A model generated the notes under the pieces. The model was not told the origin of the DNA and ran no database searches. It was given only the letters and a program-made list of their open reading frames with translations. Of a stretch of DNA of 64,000 nucleotides, positions 8,170-16,785 are shown one piece after another. The DNA lies in NCBI GenBank assembly GCA_964429995.1, contig CAYSDY010000001.1:248001-312000 (forward strand), given 5' to 3'. A program made the position numbers and the translations under genes. This DNA is from UBA583 sp964429995 (GTDB lineage Archaea > Nanobdellota > Nanobdellia > Woesearchaeales > UBA583). Position 1 is the stretch's first letter, and each line of letters begins with the position of its first letter.

Positions 8170-9579
8170 ATGTCATTTTATAAGAATTTACTATTAAGTA
8201 TTCCTGAAGTTAGTTCGCCTGTTAAGAAAAATAATCTTAAATCTAGGCTTTACTGGACATTTGGAATTTTGGTATTGTATCTTTTTTTAGCTACAATACC
8301 TTTATTTGGGATAGATGCTTCCCAAGCTTCATATTTTCAAACATTAGAATTGTTGCTTGGTGCTAAATTTGGTAAACTGCTTACTTTAGGTATAGGACCT
8401 ATTGTTACTGCATCTATTGTTTTGCAGTTGTTAAAAGGTGCTTCTATTATAAAACTTGATTTGAACACAGAAGTAGGCAAGTTTTATTATGCAGGAACAC
8501 ATAAATTGTTAACTTTTATCTTTGTACTGCTTGAAGCGTTTGTTTATGTTGCATTTGGTGCTGTAAAAGCAGTTGATGGGTTTTTTTGGATAGTTGTTGT
8601 ACAGTTGGCACTTGGTGCTTTTATAGTGTTTTATATGGACGAGGTTATTAAAAAATGGGGAATAGGATCTGGAGTTTCCATGTTTATTGCAGCAGGAATA
8701 GGACAGGCTGTGTTTATTAAAATATTGAGTCCTTTTAATTCTGCAGGAGGATTTGCATGGCCTTTTGGTAGTGATGTTCCTGTTGGTGGATTATTTGCTG
8801 GTTTGTATTATGTTGCAAATGGTCAACTTAATAATCTTTTAACTCAGGTTATAGGTCCTATTGGAATTACTGTTGCATTATTTTTTTTAATAGTATTTTT
8901 TCAATCTGTTAATGTTGAAATTCCGCTTTCTTTTGGACGAGTTAGAGGACAATCAATAAAATGGCCATTAAATTTTTTTTATTCAGGTGTTATTCCTGTT
9001 ATTCTTGTTTCAGCATTAAGATCTAATTTTATGCTTTGGGCACGTTTGTTGCAAAACAGGGTATCAGATACAGGATTTTGGGCATTTGTATCAAAACATG
9101 TATTAGGACAGGTTTCTGATAATGGTTCTGCAATATCAGGTCTTATAAATTGGATATATCCTGTTAATTTGTGGACAAATCTTGGTAATTTATTTACATT
9201 AAATGTTTTACCTCGTATTATAAGTTATATGTTGTATATGGTGTTAGGAGCTACAGTTTTTGCTTATTTTTGGGTTCAGACATCTGGTATGGATGCAAAA
9301 TCACAAGCTAAAAGTATTTTGAATTCAGGACTGCAAATCCCTGGATTTAGAAAGGATGAAAGAATTATTGAAAGACTTTTAGATAGATACATAATTCCTT
9401 TGACAATAATGGGAGGAATAGGAATAGGAATTTTAGCTTCTACTGCTGATGTTTTATCAGCACTTACATCTGGAACAGGAATACTTCTTCTTATAATGAT
9501 AATATATCAATTTTATCAGCAGTTGGCAAGAGAAAGTATGGATGATTTTACATTACTTAAAAAGTTTATGCGAAAATAA
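8170..9579 (+). CDS. secY: Preprotein translocase subunit SecY
   Basis: Central pore of the Sec61/SecYEG channel in the cytoplasmic membrane. The protein is 469 aa with about ten membrane helices. Recognisable parts are the early cytoplasmic start ending in the first helix (LYLFLATIPLFGID), the half-plug region, the PIVTASIVLQLL helix, the cytoplasmic loop around VEIPLSFGRVRGQSIKWPL, and the late segment DAKSQAKSILNSGLQIPGFRKDERIIERLLDRYI that contacts ribosome or SRP receptor. It is not in a ribosomal-protein operon here, which is atypical for archaea. Confidence 0.96.
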   Translation: MSFYKNLLLSIPEVSSPVKKNNLKSRLYWTFGILVLYLFLATIPLFGIDASQASYFQTLELLLGAKFGKLLTLGIGPIVTASIVLQLLKGASIIKLDLNTEVGKFYYAGTHKLLTFIFVLLEAFVYVAFGAVKAVDGFFWIVVVQLALGAFIVFYMDEVIKKWGIGSGVSMFIAAGIGQAVFIKILSPFNSAGGFAWPFGSDVPVGGLFAGLYYVANGQLNNLLTQVIGPIGITVALFFLIVFFQSVNVEIPLSFGRVRGQSIKWPLNFFYSGVIPVILVSALRSNFMLWARLLQNRVSDTGFWAFVSKHVLGQVSDNGSAISGLINWIYPVNLWTNLGNLFTLNVLPRIISYMLYMVLGATVFAYFWVQTSGMDAKSQAKSILNSGLQIPGFRKDERIIERLLDRYIIPLTIMGGIGIGILASTADVLSALTSGTGILLLIMIIYQFYQQLARESMDDFTLLKKFMRK

Positions 9580-9603
9580 AATATATATATTTTAAATATA
9601 TTC

Positions 9604-9834
9604 AAAATTTTGAAAAACCCTAAAATTCTTAGAAGAGTGTTATCAAAAAACCTTTATAAGCCCTAATTGAACAAGTTCAATTCCAAATTTATTTCTTTGA
9701 ATACTCCACTTTTTTGCGGTGGAATATTTAAAGGAATGATCAAAAATCGCAGTAAAAAAATTGTGTGATAAATATCCTATTATTTATGGTGGGGATAGTT
9801 CAAATTTTGCGATTTTTGTTATTTTTTGTTACAG
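9604..9834 (+). repeat. Multi-hairpin repeat element, copy 1
   Basis: About 230 bp, closely matching the elements at 31605 and 60972. Landmarks are ATTCTTAGAAGAGTGTTATC, a perfect hairpin AATTGAAC-AA-GTTCAATT, a second hairpin beginning GAATACTCCAC, and a long inverted pair CAAAAATCGCA ... TGCGATTTTTG. Between these last arms, AATATCCTATTATTTATGGTGGGGAT resembles the right-end hairpin of the IS200-type element at 53.5 kb. It fills most of the gap between secY and the next gene. No ORF is visible. Confidence 0.85.
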
Positions 9835-9869
9835 CAAAGATTTATTAATTTTAATTTGATTGATTGATT

Positions 9870-11198
9870 ATGATTGTTGATTTGTATTTTTTTGAAATTT
9901 TGATTGTTCTTCTTATAGGGTCTTTAATTGGTGTACAAAGAGAAATTAAGAAACAAAAAGATGGATTGATTGATGTTGCAGGTTTTAGAACGTTTACGCT
10001 TATTTCGCTTCTTGGTTATTTTATTGGGTATCTTGCCAAAAATATTTTTTTTTCTGATCTTTTTTTGTTTTTTAGTTTTTTTTTATTGTTTATATTTATT
10101 TGTGTTGCTTATTTTTCTGTAAATTTTAAATCGTATAAAAAAGGTTTTCTTGTATTTTTTTTGATATTGTTTGTTTTTTTGCTTGGAGCAATCATTGCTT
10201 ATGGATTTTATTATTTTTCAATGTTTATTGAAATATTGCTTTCATTAATATTGTTTTTTGGTGATAAACTTCATGAATTGGCAAAAGTTATAACTAAAAC
10301 AGAAGTTTTTGCAACCATAAAATTTGCGATTATTTCTTTGATAATACTTCCGGTTCTGCCTAATAAGAATTATGCTTTAACAGATTTTAAGATATTTGCA
10401 CAGATAATTGAAAAATGCTCTATTATAGATTTTGAACTTATGTCTAAAATAGATGTGTTTAATTTTTACTATTTGTGGCTTATGGTTGTAATGGTTTCAG
10501 GAATTGGTTTTATTGGGTATATTCTTGTAAGGGTTATTGATACTAAAAAAGGTATAATCATTACTTCAGTTCTTGGAAGTTTTGTAAGTTCTACTGCTCT
10601 TAGTTCTTCTTTTGCAATTGAGAGTAAAAAAAATGATTCTTTGGTTTTGCCTTTTGCATGTGGTATGATAATTGCCTGTTCTGCAATGTTTTTCAAAGTG
10701 CTTTTAGAGGTTTTGATATTGGATGCAAGGCTTATTATGGGAAGTATTATCTGGCTTTTGTTAATAGGTGTTTTAGGAGTTTCTTTAGGACTTTATATTA
10801 TAAGTAAAACGGATAAGAAGTATGAATTTTCTTGTGATTCGTTAAAATCACCTTTTTCGTTAGGACCAGCATTAACATTTGCATTATTGTTTTTATTTTT
10901 ATCTTTTTTCTCTAAATTGTTTGTTTTAAGGATGGGTACATCCAGTCTGCTTGTTTTAGCGTTTTTTTCAGGTATTACAGATGTTGATGCAATAGTTATA
11001 TCTATTGCATCATTATTTAGAAATGGAAGCATAGAATTTACTGTTGCTAATTATGCTATAATTGTTGCAAGTTTTTCTAATACATTCTTCAAATTATTTC
11101 TTGCGTATTTGCTTGGAAATTTTAAATTTTTTAAAATAGTTATGACTTCAATGATTTCTGTATTAGGGTTAGGATTTATATTAATAATTTTATTTTAA
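9870..11198 (+). CDS. MgtC/SapB-DUF4010 family membrane protein
   Basis: The protein is an integral membrane protein of about 442 aa with roughly 12 hydrophobic helices. The first domain has the MgtC pattern LLIGSLIGVQREIKKQ...GFRTFTLISLLG. The second half (from about residue 140) matches DUF4010: KFAIISLIILPVLPN, a GFIGYILVRVIDTKKGI helix pair and ALSSSFAIESKK. A role in ion or magnesium homeostasis is only inferred from MgtC. ATG 9870 is preferred to the in-frame TTG at 9864. Confidence 0.8.
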   Translation: MIVDLYFFEILIVLLIGSLIGVQREIKKQKDGLIDVAGFRTFTLISLLGYFIGYLAKNIFFSDLFLFFSFFLLFIFICVAYFSVNFKSYKKGFLVFFLILFVFLLGAIIAYGFYYFSMFIEILLSLILFFGDKLHELAKVITKTEVFATIKFAIISLIILPVLPNKNYALTDFKIFAQIIEKCSIIDFELMSKIDVFNFYYLWLMVVMVSGIGFIGYILVRVIDTKKGIIITSVLGSFVSSTALSSSFAIESKKNDSLVLPFACGMIIACSAMFFKVLLEVLILDARLIMGSIIWLLLIGVLGVSLGLYIISKTDKKYEFSCDSLKSPFSLGPALTFALLFLFLSFFSKLFVLRMGTSSLLVLAFFSGITDVDAIVISIASLFRNGSIEFTVANYAIIVASFSNTFFKLFLAYLLGNFKFFKIVMTSMISVLGLGFILIILF

Positions 11199-11207
11199 TT
11201 AGAATTC

Positions 11208-14200
11208 TTAATATAATTTATAATCAAGTTCATTATTTATGATTATTTCTTGTAATGATTTGCTAAATCCCAAAGATTTTCCTATTATAGAATCTTTTGG
11301 GAATGAAATACTTATCTGATTATTGTTTGATATTGTGATTGCTCCTGCAAGGTCATTTGTAATGGTTCCTGTAATTGTTAAAAAATTTGTTTTTATTGGA
11401 ACATTTATTTTATTGTCCGAAATTATGTTAAAATATGTTTGCCCTGTTGTTGTTTGTGTTATGTATATATTGCTGTTTGCTATTTTTTGATATATAGCAG
11501 GGATTTCTATTTTTAGTTGCTTTGCTATTGTTGCAAATTCATTCATTGAAATATGTATATTACTTTTTTCTTGTGTTAATGTATTTATTGCTGTTGCATA
11601 GTATTTAGGATCGTTTAATATGTCTCTTATCGTTGATATGTGATTTTTGATTTTTTCGTCTTCTATGATTTGTGAATTGTCGTTGTCAAGAAAAAATTCA
11701 AGATATGATTTGGCTTGATGTGTAGTTATTTGTTGGATTTGATTGTTGTTTATTTTTTGTACTAATTGAATTATAATGTCTTTTGTTTCTTGATTGATGT
11801 TGCTTTGTGTTATTGTTGATTCTAGTTGTTTTAGCTCTGTTTTTAGCGTATTATCACTCATTGCACTTGATAATATGTTTTTTGCTATACTTGTTGATAT
11901 GCTTTCAAGTTCTTCTTGATTTAAAGCGTTTGCCTTATTGTAAGTGTTTAATTCATATCTGTAAAATTGTCCGTTGTTATTTGACCAGTAACCTATGTTT
12001 GTTGCGATTTTTTCTAATGAACTTATAACAGAGTTGTCAGTTATTATATTTCTAAAAAGTCCTTTTGATGTTGATTTTGCTATTTCTGTTTCTTTTCCTT
12101 GTGATTTTATGTAAAGATTTGTTATTCCGTTAAGATTTATTTCTTTTTGTGATATGTATGCTGAGCCTTTTTTTGTGTTACTTCCAATTTGTACAGAAAT
12201 GTCATTTAATGATATTTTTAATCCTTTTTCAGAACTTGCATATACTCCATTAGAGGATAAAATTATGTTGTTTTCTTTAGTATGAGATTGTATTTCTTTT
12301 ATTGGATCTAATGAATTTTGCATTTTAACTTTCATATTCTCATTTATCTGTGATATATAGTATGTGTTAGATTTTTCAGAGAATGTAATTGTTGATCCTT
12401 TTTCTACAATAAAATTTGAAAACTCTTGTGATATTTGAGAAATTTTTATATCTCCGTTTATAACTATATTATTAACAGAATCTTTTATAATTGAACCTGT
12501 AGTTGTTAATGTGCTTTGTGTTTTTAAAGTAGGGTCTGTTGTTGTTATTGTTATTTGATCTGGAGTTATCGTAATTGATTGTAAATTTTCTTTGATTCCA
12601 TTTAAATCAACTGTTCTTGTTCCTGCTGTAAGAATATTATTTTGATTGTCTATTGTTACTGGTGTTGTAATAGATATCATACTTTCTGGTATTTCTAATT
12701 CTTTTAGTTTTGTTTTAATTCCTTGTGTTAAAAAATTTTGATCTTGTATTGGTTCTTCTTTTTGTTGTTTAGTTTCTGGGTCTGTTGTTTCTTCTTTTGG
12801 TTTTGGGATTTCTTCTGTTTTTTCTTGTATTTCTTCTTTTGCTGATTTTTCTAAAGGTTCTGTATTTGGCTTTATTTCTTGATTAGTTTGTATTGGTTGT
12901 TCTATGGGGTTGCTATTATCTTCTTTTTGCTGAACAGGGTCTTTATCATTAGATGTTGAGTCTAATTTTTCCTTTATGAAGCTTTCAAGTTCATCTTTTT
13001 GTTGGATAAGAGAATTTAAGCCTTTTTGGTCTATCTGTTCAGAAATTTTTTTTAACTCGCTTTCAAAATTTGTTTTTTGTTCTTCAAGTTTTGTTATTTG
13101 TGTTATTATAATCTCAGGGTTTTGTGTTGATGAGGTTTCTTGTTTAAGTTGTAATATTTGTGAATCTATAGTTTTTATTATTTTTTCCTTTTCTCTTTGT
13201 TGTGTTTCTAATGTTTTTACTTCTTTTTCACTTTGTTTTATTTGTTCTTTTATATTGTTTAAAACTTGATATTTATCTCTTAACTGGTATCTGTCTATTG
13301 TTTCTGCAATGTTTTTTGTTTGTGCTATTGTTTGTAAAAAATCATTGCTTATAGTTTCTGTTGTTAGTTGATTATAGATGTTGTTTTGGAATAATTCATT
13401 AGTTCCTTTCTTAATTTGTAAAATATTAAAGTATTCATTATCTTTTTGTGTAACATGTGATGATTTTACAATGTAATTGTTATTGTTTTCAATGATTGCA
13501 TGATTTATTATATTGCTGTTTGGGACGATGCCTTTTAATGTTACAAAAGAAGAAATATCTATTAGCCTTTTGGTTGATTGTGATATTTCTCCTTCTTTTA
13601 TATAAAAATCAACATCATTTATTACTATGTCTGCATTTGTGCTTTCTATGTAATACTTGCTGTCTATTTTTTGGAAAAGTGTTGCTTGACCTTCTTTTGT
13701 GTTTTTTATATATACTCCTTTATCTGTTCTTATACTTATCTGCTCTCCTTGTATTATGAAACGGTTTAATGAACCTTTATCTTTTTCGTCTATGTCTATT
13801 GTTATTTTGTTTTCATATTTTTTTATATAATCTTTTGAAAATCCATTTATCTCAATGAAAGCTGTTTCTTGTGGATGTATTATATGCTTATTTAAAATAA
13901 GATCATGTATATTACAGATTTTTAGCGGATTGCCTTTTAAAATGTTAAGATCATTTATTTGTATTTCTCCTGCAATTGAGAATTGTTGATTATAGTTTTC
14001 ATCAATTTTTTCAAGTATTGACCCACTTCCTATTACCAGTCTTTTATCTGTATTAAAGCCTGTATATATTATTGGAATGTTTTCTTGCGATTTAAAACTT
14101 AAACCTCCAAAATAAGAGATATCACTACTAGTTACTTCAAGTCCTGATACTGGATCTAAATATGCTTTAATATTTGTTCCAGAAATAGGAATCTGCTCAA

Positions 14201-14912
14201 TGTATCCTTGTATGTCATAGATATTATCATTTTTTATTTTAATTATTCCACTCATTAACAATCCGTTTGATTCAATTATTGCATCATTACTTGTTTCTAT
14301 GTAATTATCTGTTTTTATTATGCTTCCTTTTTCTAGTATGATGTTTTTTGTTCCCTTTTCGTTTATTATTATTCTTCCCAAATCATCTATTGTTATTGTG
14401 TATTGATTGTTATTTTGAAAATTATTAAGATTTATTGAGGCTTTATCTGTAGATAGTGTTAAATCTTGATTGATATTAAGGTTTTCTGGAAAGTTGCTGT
14501 TTGTAAAATCTACAGGAATATTTAGGCCATTTTTTAGATAATTAGTAAGTATTATTTTATCTTTTGTTGTTAATGGAATTTGTTTTGTTAGATATTGTTT
14601 AGCAATATTTTTGTTTTGACTTGATGAAAAATCATTAAGTTTATCTAAATATTTTTTTGCAAATTCAGGATATTTTTCAATATTTACATTTGTTAAGTAT
14701 TCTTGTTGTTTTGAAATATCAAGTTTTTCAAAATCAGTTATGCTTGGATTTTTAAGTTGATTAAATTGTTCTAAGCTTGGATTTTTGAGTTTTTGAAAGT
14801 TTTCTGATGTTGGGTTATTATTAAAATCTTCTGGATAAGATGTGGAATTTATTAATAAGATATTTGAAAACAGTGTTAATATGGTAACAATTAATATGAT
14901 ATTGTTTTTCAT
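11208..14912 (-). CDS. Large secreted protein with beta-rich repeats and central coiled coil, 1234 aa
   Basis: I do not recognise a named family. The N-terminal signal segment (NNIILIVTILTLFSNILLINS) suggests export. It is followed by four short PSxxxFxxL-type repeats (residues 30-60), then long stretches of beta-type sequence with recurring turns such as SNGLLMSGIIKI. Residues around 550-660 form a heptad-like Gln/Glu/Lys coiled coil, and about 670-730 is a Pro/Glu/Lys/Gln linker. A second beta-rich half with similar LxxTGSIIKD motifs follows. The start overlaps the stop of the upstream pilin-like gene by 4 bp, so all three genes at 11208-16695 look like one operon building a cell-surface assembly. 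Confidence 0.7.
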   Translation of the reverse strand: MKNNIILIVTILTLFSNILLINSTSYPEDFNNNPTSENFQKLKNPSLEQFNQLKNPSITDFEKLDISKQQEYLTNVNIEKYPEFAKKYLDKLNDFSSSQNKNIAKQYLTKQIPLTTKDKIILTNYLKNGLNIPVDFTNSNFPENLNINQDLTLSTDKASINLNNFQNNNQYTITIDDLGRIIINEKGTKNIILEKGSIIKTDNYIETSNDAIIESNGLLMSGIIKIKNDNIYDIQGYIEQIPISGTNIKAYLDPVSGLEVTSSDISYFGGLSFKSQENIPIIYTGFNTDKRLVIGSGSILEKIDENYNQQFSIAGEIQINDLNILKGNPLKICNIHDLILNKHIIHPQETAFIEINGFSKDYIKKYENKITIDIDEKDKGSLNRFIIQGEQISIRTDKGVYIKNTKEGQATLFQKIDSKYYIESTNADIVINDVDFYIKEGEISQSTKRLIDISSFVTLKGIVPNSNIINHAIIENNNNYIVKSSHVTQKDNEYFNILQIKKGTNELFQNNIYNQLTTETISNDFLQTIAQTKNIAETIDRYQLRDKYQVLNNIKEQIKQSEKEVKTLETQQREKEKIIKTIDSQILQLKQETSSTQNPEIIITQITKLEEQKTNFESELKKISEQIDQKGLNSLIQQKDELESFIKEKLDSTSNDKDPVQQKEDNSNPIEQPIQTNQEIKPNTEPLEKSAKEEIQEKTEEIPKPKEETTDPETKQQKEEPIQDQNFLTQGIKTKLKELEIPESMISITTPVTIDNQNNILTAGTRTVDLNGIKENLQSITITPDQITITTTDPTLKTQSTLTTTGSIIKDSVNNIVINGDIKISQISQEFSNFIVEKGSTITFSEKSNTYYISQINENMKVKMQNSLDPIKEIQSHTKENNIILSSNGVYASSEKGLKISLNDISVQIGSNTKKGSAYISQKEINLNGITNLYIKSQGKETEIAKSTSKGLFRNIITDNSVISSLEKIATNIGYWSNNNGQFYRYELNTYNKANALNQEELESISTSIAKNILSSAMSDNTLKTELKQLESTITQSNINQETKDIIIQLVQKINNNQIQQITTHQAKSYLEFFLDNDNSQIIEDEKIKNHISTIRDILNDPKYYATAINTLTQEKSNIHISMNEFATIAKQLKIEIPAIYQKIANSNIYITQTTTGQTYFNIISDNKINVPIKTNFLTITGTITNDLAGAITISNNNQISISFPKDSIIGKSLGFSKSLQEIIINNELDYKLY

Positions 14913-15913
14913 TTTTCCACCTTAACATTTGCAATAATTGATTGTGTAATATTTTTGTTATTTGTTGCTGTTATAAAAATTATGTGATTTCCAATTTGAT
15001 CGTTTTTTGTATCTATGATAATTATTCCATCACTTGTAATGTTTATATTATTTAATGTTGACTTTATATTATATGAAACATTTGAGCAGTCGGTATTACA
15101 AATAATAGGTTCAAAGTGAATAGCATTAGATTTAAGGGTTATGTTTTTGTTTACATCAATTGCAAAATTTTCAGTTTGATTTGCAGGATTTAGCATACTT
15201 ATAAATGAAAAATTTTCATTTGAATACTTGTCAAATTTTTGTAATGTATATATTACAATTGGTATATTTTCATACAAACTTAACATATAGTTTATAGTTG
15301 TGTTATCTTCCTGTGCAATTTTATTTAATTTTGTAATTTCTATATTGTTGCTGTTTTTAGAAATATTTATTATTTTTTCTGTAGTTGTTATAAAATTATT
15401 AAGATTTGAATTTAGTCTAAAACTGAATTTTTTGTATTGTTTTGTATTGTTATCTAAGATTACAGGGAAATCTATTTTTATGTATAGTTCGTTAGGTAGT
15501 ATGAATGTTTCTGTTAAGGGTCTAGTTTGAATATTATCTGTACTTTTTATGCAATCTAATATGTTGTTGCTTATTGCAAAACTTATCTCGTTTTCAATTG
15601 AATTTTTTGATATGTTTTTAAAGTTGTTATATGCATTATTATAATATATTGGGAATATGTTGTTTTCTGTAATGATCGTATTGTTTTGGAAAAAATAAAT
15701 ACCTCCTTGTTGTGTTAATTGATCTAGTGTTTTTTTAGAATGATACATAAAACATTCTTCTATTTTTTCATTTGTGAATATTTTATTGTCTTTGTAGTTT
15801 ATTATGTTAGAATCTGAATATTTATTGTTTATTATAAGAATGCTGAATAATATTATGATGCAAAAAATGGTTATAAAAGTACTTAATTGACTTTTTTGGG
15901 TTATGTTTTTCAT
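14909..15913 (-). CDS. Pilin-like membrane-anchored protein, 334 aa
   Basis: The N-terminus KSQLSTFITIF plus an 18-residue apolar helix fits the short class III (pilin-like) leader common among small archaea (K-x-Q-[LMI]-S/T). The ectodomain has few cysteines: one in the IEECFMYHSKKTLDQL segment, one in ILDCI and a pair in ICNTDCSNVS. A short C-terminal region (DGIIIIDTKNDQIGNHIIFITATN) resembles a cadherin/Ig-like beta-sandwich. It overlaps both neighbours by 4 bp (ATGA arrangement), indicating one operon. The exact role is unknown. Confidence 0.7.
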   Translation of the reverse strand: MKNITQKSQLSTFITIFCIIILFSILIINNKYSDSNIINYKDNKIFTNEKIEECFMYHSKKTLDQLTQQGGIYFFQNNTIITENNIFPIYYNNAYNNFKNISKNSIENEISFAISNNILDCIKSTDNIQTRPLTETFILPNELYIKIDFPVILDNNTKQYKKFSFRLNSNLNNFITTTEKIINISKNSNNIEITKLNKIAQEDNTTINYMLSLYENIPIVIYTLQKFDKYSNENFSFISMLNPANQTENFAIDVNKNITLKSNAIHFEPIICNTDCSNVSYNIKSTLNNINITSDGIIIIDTKNDQIGNHIIFITATNNKNITQSIIANVKVEK

Positions 15914-16695
15914 TTTGTTTGTATGAATTCTAGGATTGTTGTTTTTATCTTTTTATTATTGTTTTGTTGTATGTAAAACCTGTTTATTATAAGGATTTGA
16001 TTTTGTTCGTTTTCTGATGTAATTTGCATGTTTGAGATAAAAACATCGTTTGATTTTGCTATGTCATCTATGCATGTAAGACAAATATAGTTTTCTGTAT
16101 CTTTATGTGCAAGTGCTAGTTCTGTTGCAATATTTAGCATGTTTAAAAGATTGTTATCGTTGTTATTGTGTGTGAACCTGTTGATTGTTTTTGTAATGTT
16201 ATTTTGTTGGTATTGTATGTTAAGTGTAGTTTTAGATATAATGTTTTTTCCTGAAAAATCTGTTTCGGTTTTTATTGATGATATATTGTATGTAAGATTT
16301 AAAAAAGAATAATTTCTAAGACATAAATCAAAATTGTATTTTATGCCCTGATTAAAGTTTTGTTTTACATCATCTATTGAAGGAATTTTAAGTTTGTCAT
16401 CAATTATGTATGCGTGATAAGTATGATTGAAAAGGTCATATGTTAATGAAGATAAAAGTAAAGTTTCATTTTCTATAAAAAATCCGGCGTGAAATCCAAC
16501 GTTTAACATTGTTGATTCAAAAGCTTGTGTGTAGCAACTTTTTATGTAATCTGAAGGATTTTGATTATTGATTGAGAGTTTTTGCTGATTGTTACTTTTT
16601 GTTGTAAAAATTATAAGAAGAATTGTTGTTATGATTATTATTGTACAAACAATTAAAAAAATACTCATTTGTGAGTTTTTTTTGCTTAACTTCAT
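15910..16695 (-). CDS. Pilin-like membrane-anchored protein, 261 aa
   Basis: First gene of the three-gene reverse-strand cluster. Its N-terminus KKNSQMSIFLIVCTIIIITTILLIIF has the same pilin-like leader-plus-helix design as its downstream neighbour. The ectodomain shares the layout of a YIKSCYTQAFESTMLNVGFHAGFF helix near the start and an FNQGIKYNFDLCLRNY segment, suggesting the two proteins are paralogues or partners. A C-x2-C pair (ICLTCID) is near residue 208. No enzymatic motif is visible. Confidence 0.7.
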   Translation of the reverse strand: MKLSKKNSQMSIFLIVCTIIIITTILLIIFTTKSNNQQKLSINNQNPSDYIKSCYTQAFESTMLNVGFHAGFFIENETLLLSSLTYDLFNHTYHAYIIDDKLKIPSIDDVKQNFNQGIKYNFDLCLRNYSFLNLTYNISSIKTETDFSGKNIISKTTLNIQYQQNNITKTINRFTHNNNDNNLLNMLNIATELALAHKDTENYICLTCIDDIAKSNDVFISNMQITSENEQNQILIINRFYIQQNNNKKIKTTILEFIQTK

Positions 16696-16785
16696 GCTTA
16701 TTATTTGTATTTTGTTTTATTTAGTTTTTGTTGTCATTCATTAATGCTTTTATAAATTTTTAAAAGAAAAAATAGCAAAATTAGT

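Noticed and set aside
13496..13759. Hydrophobic forward-strand frames opposite the 1234-aa protein
   Set aside because: They are reverse complements of Asn/Gln/Lys-rich coding sequence, which produces artificial Leu/Phe-rich ORFs.
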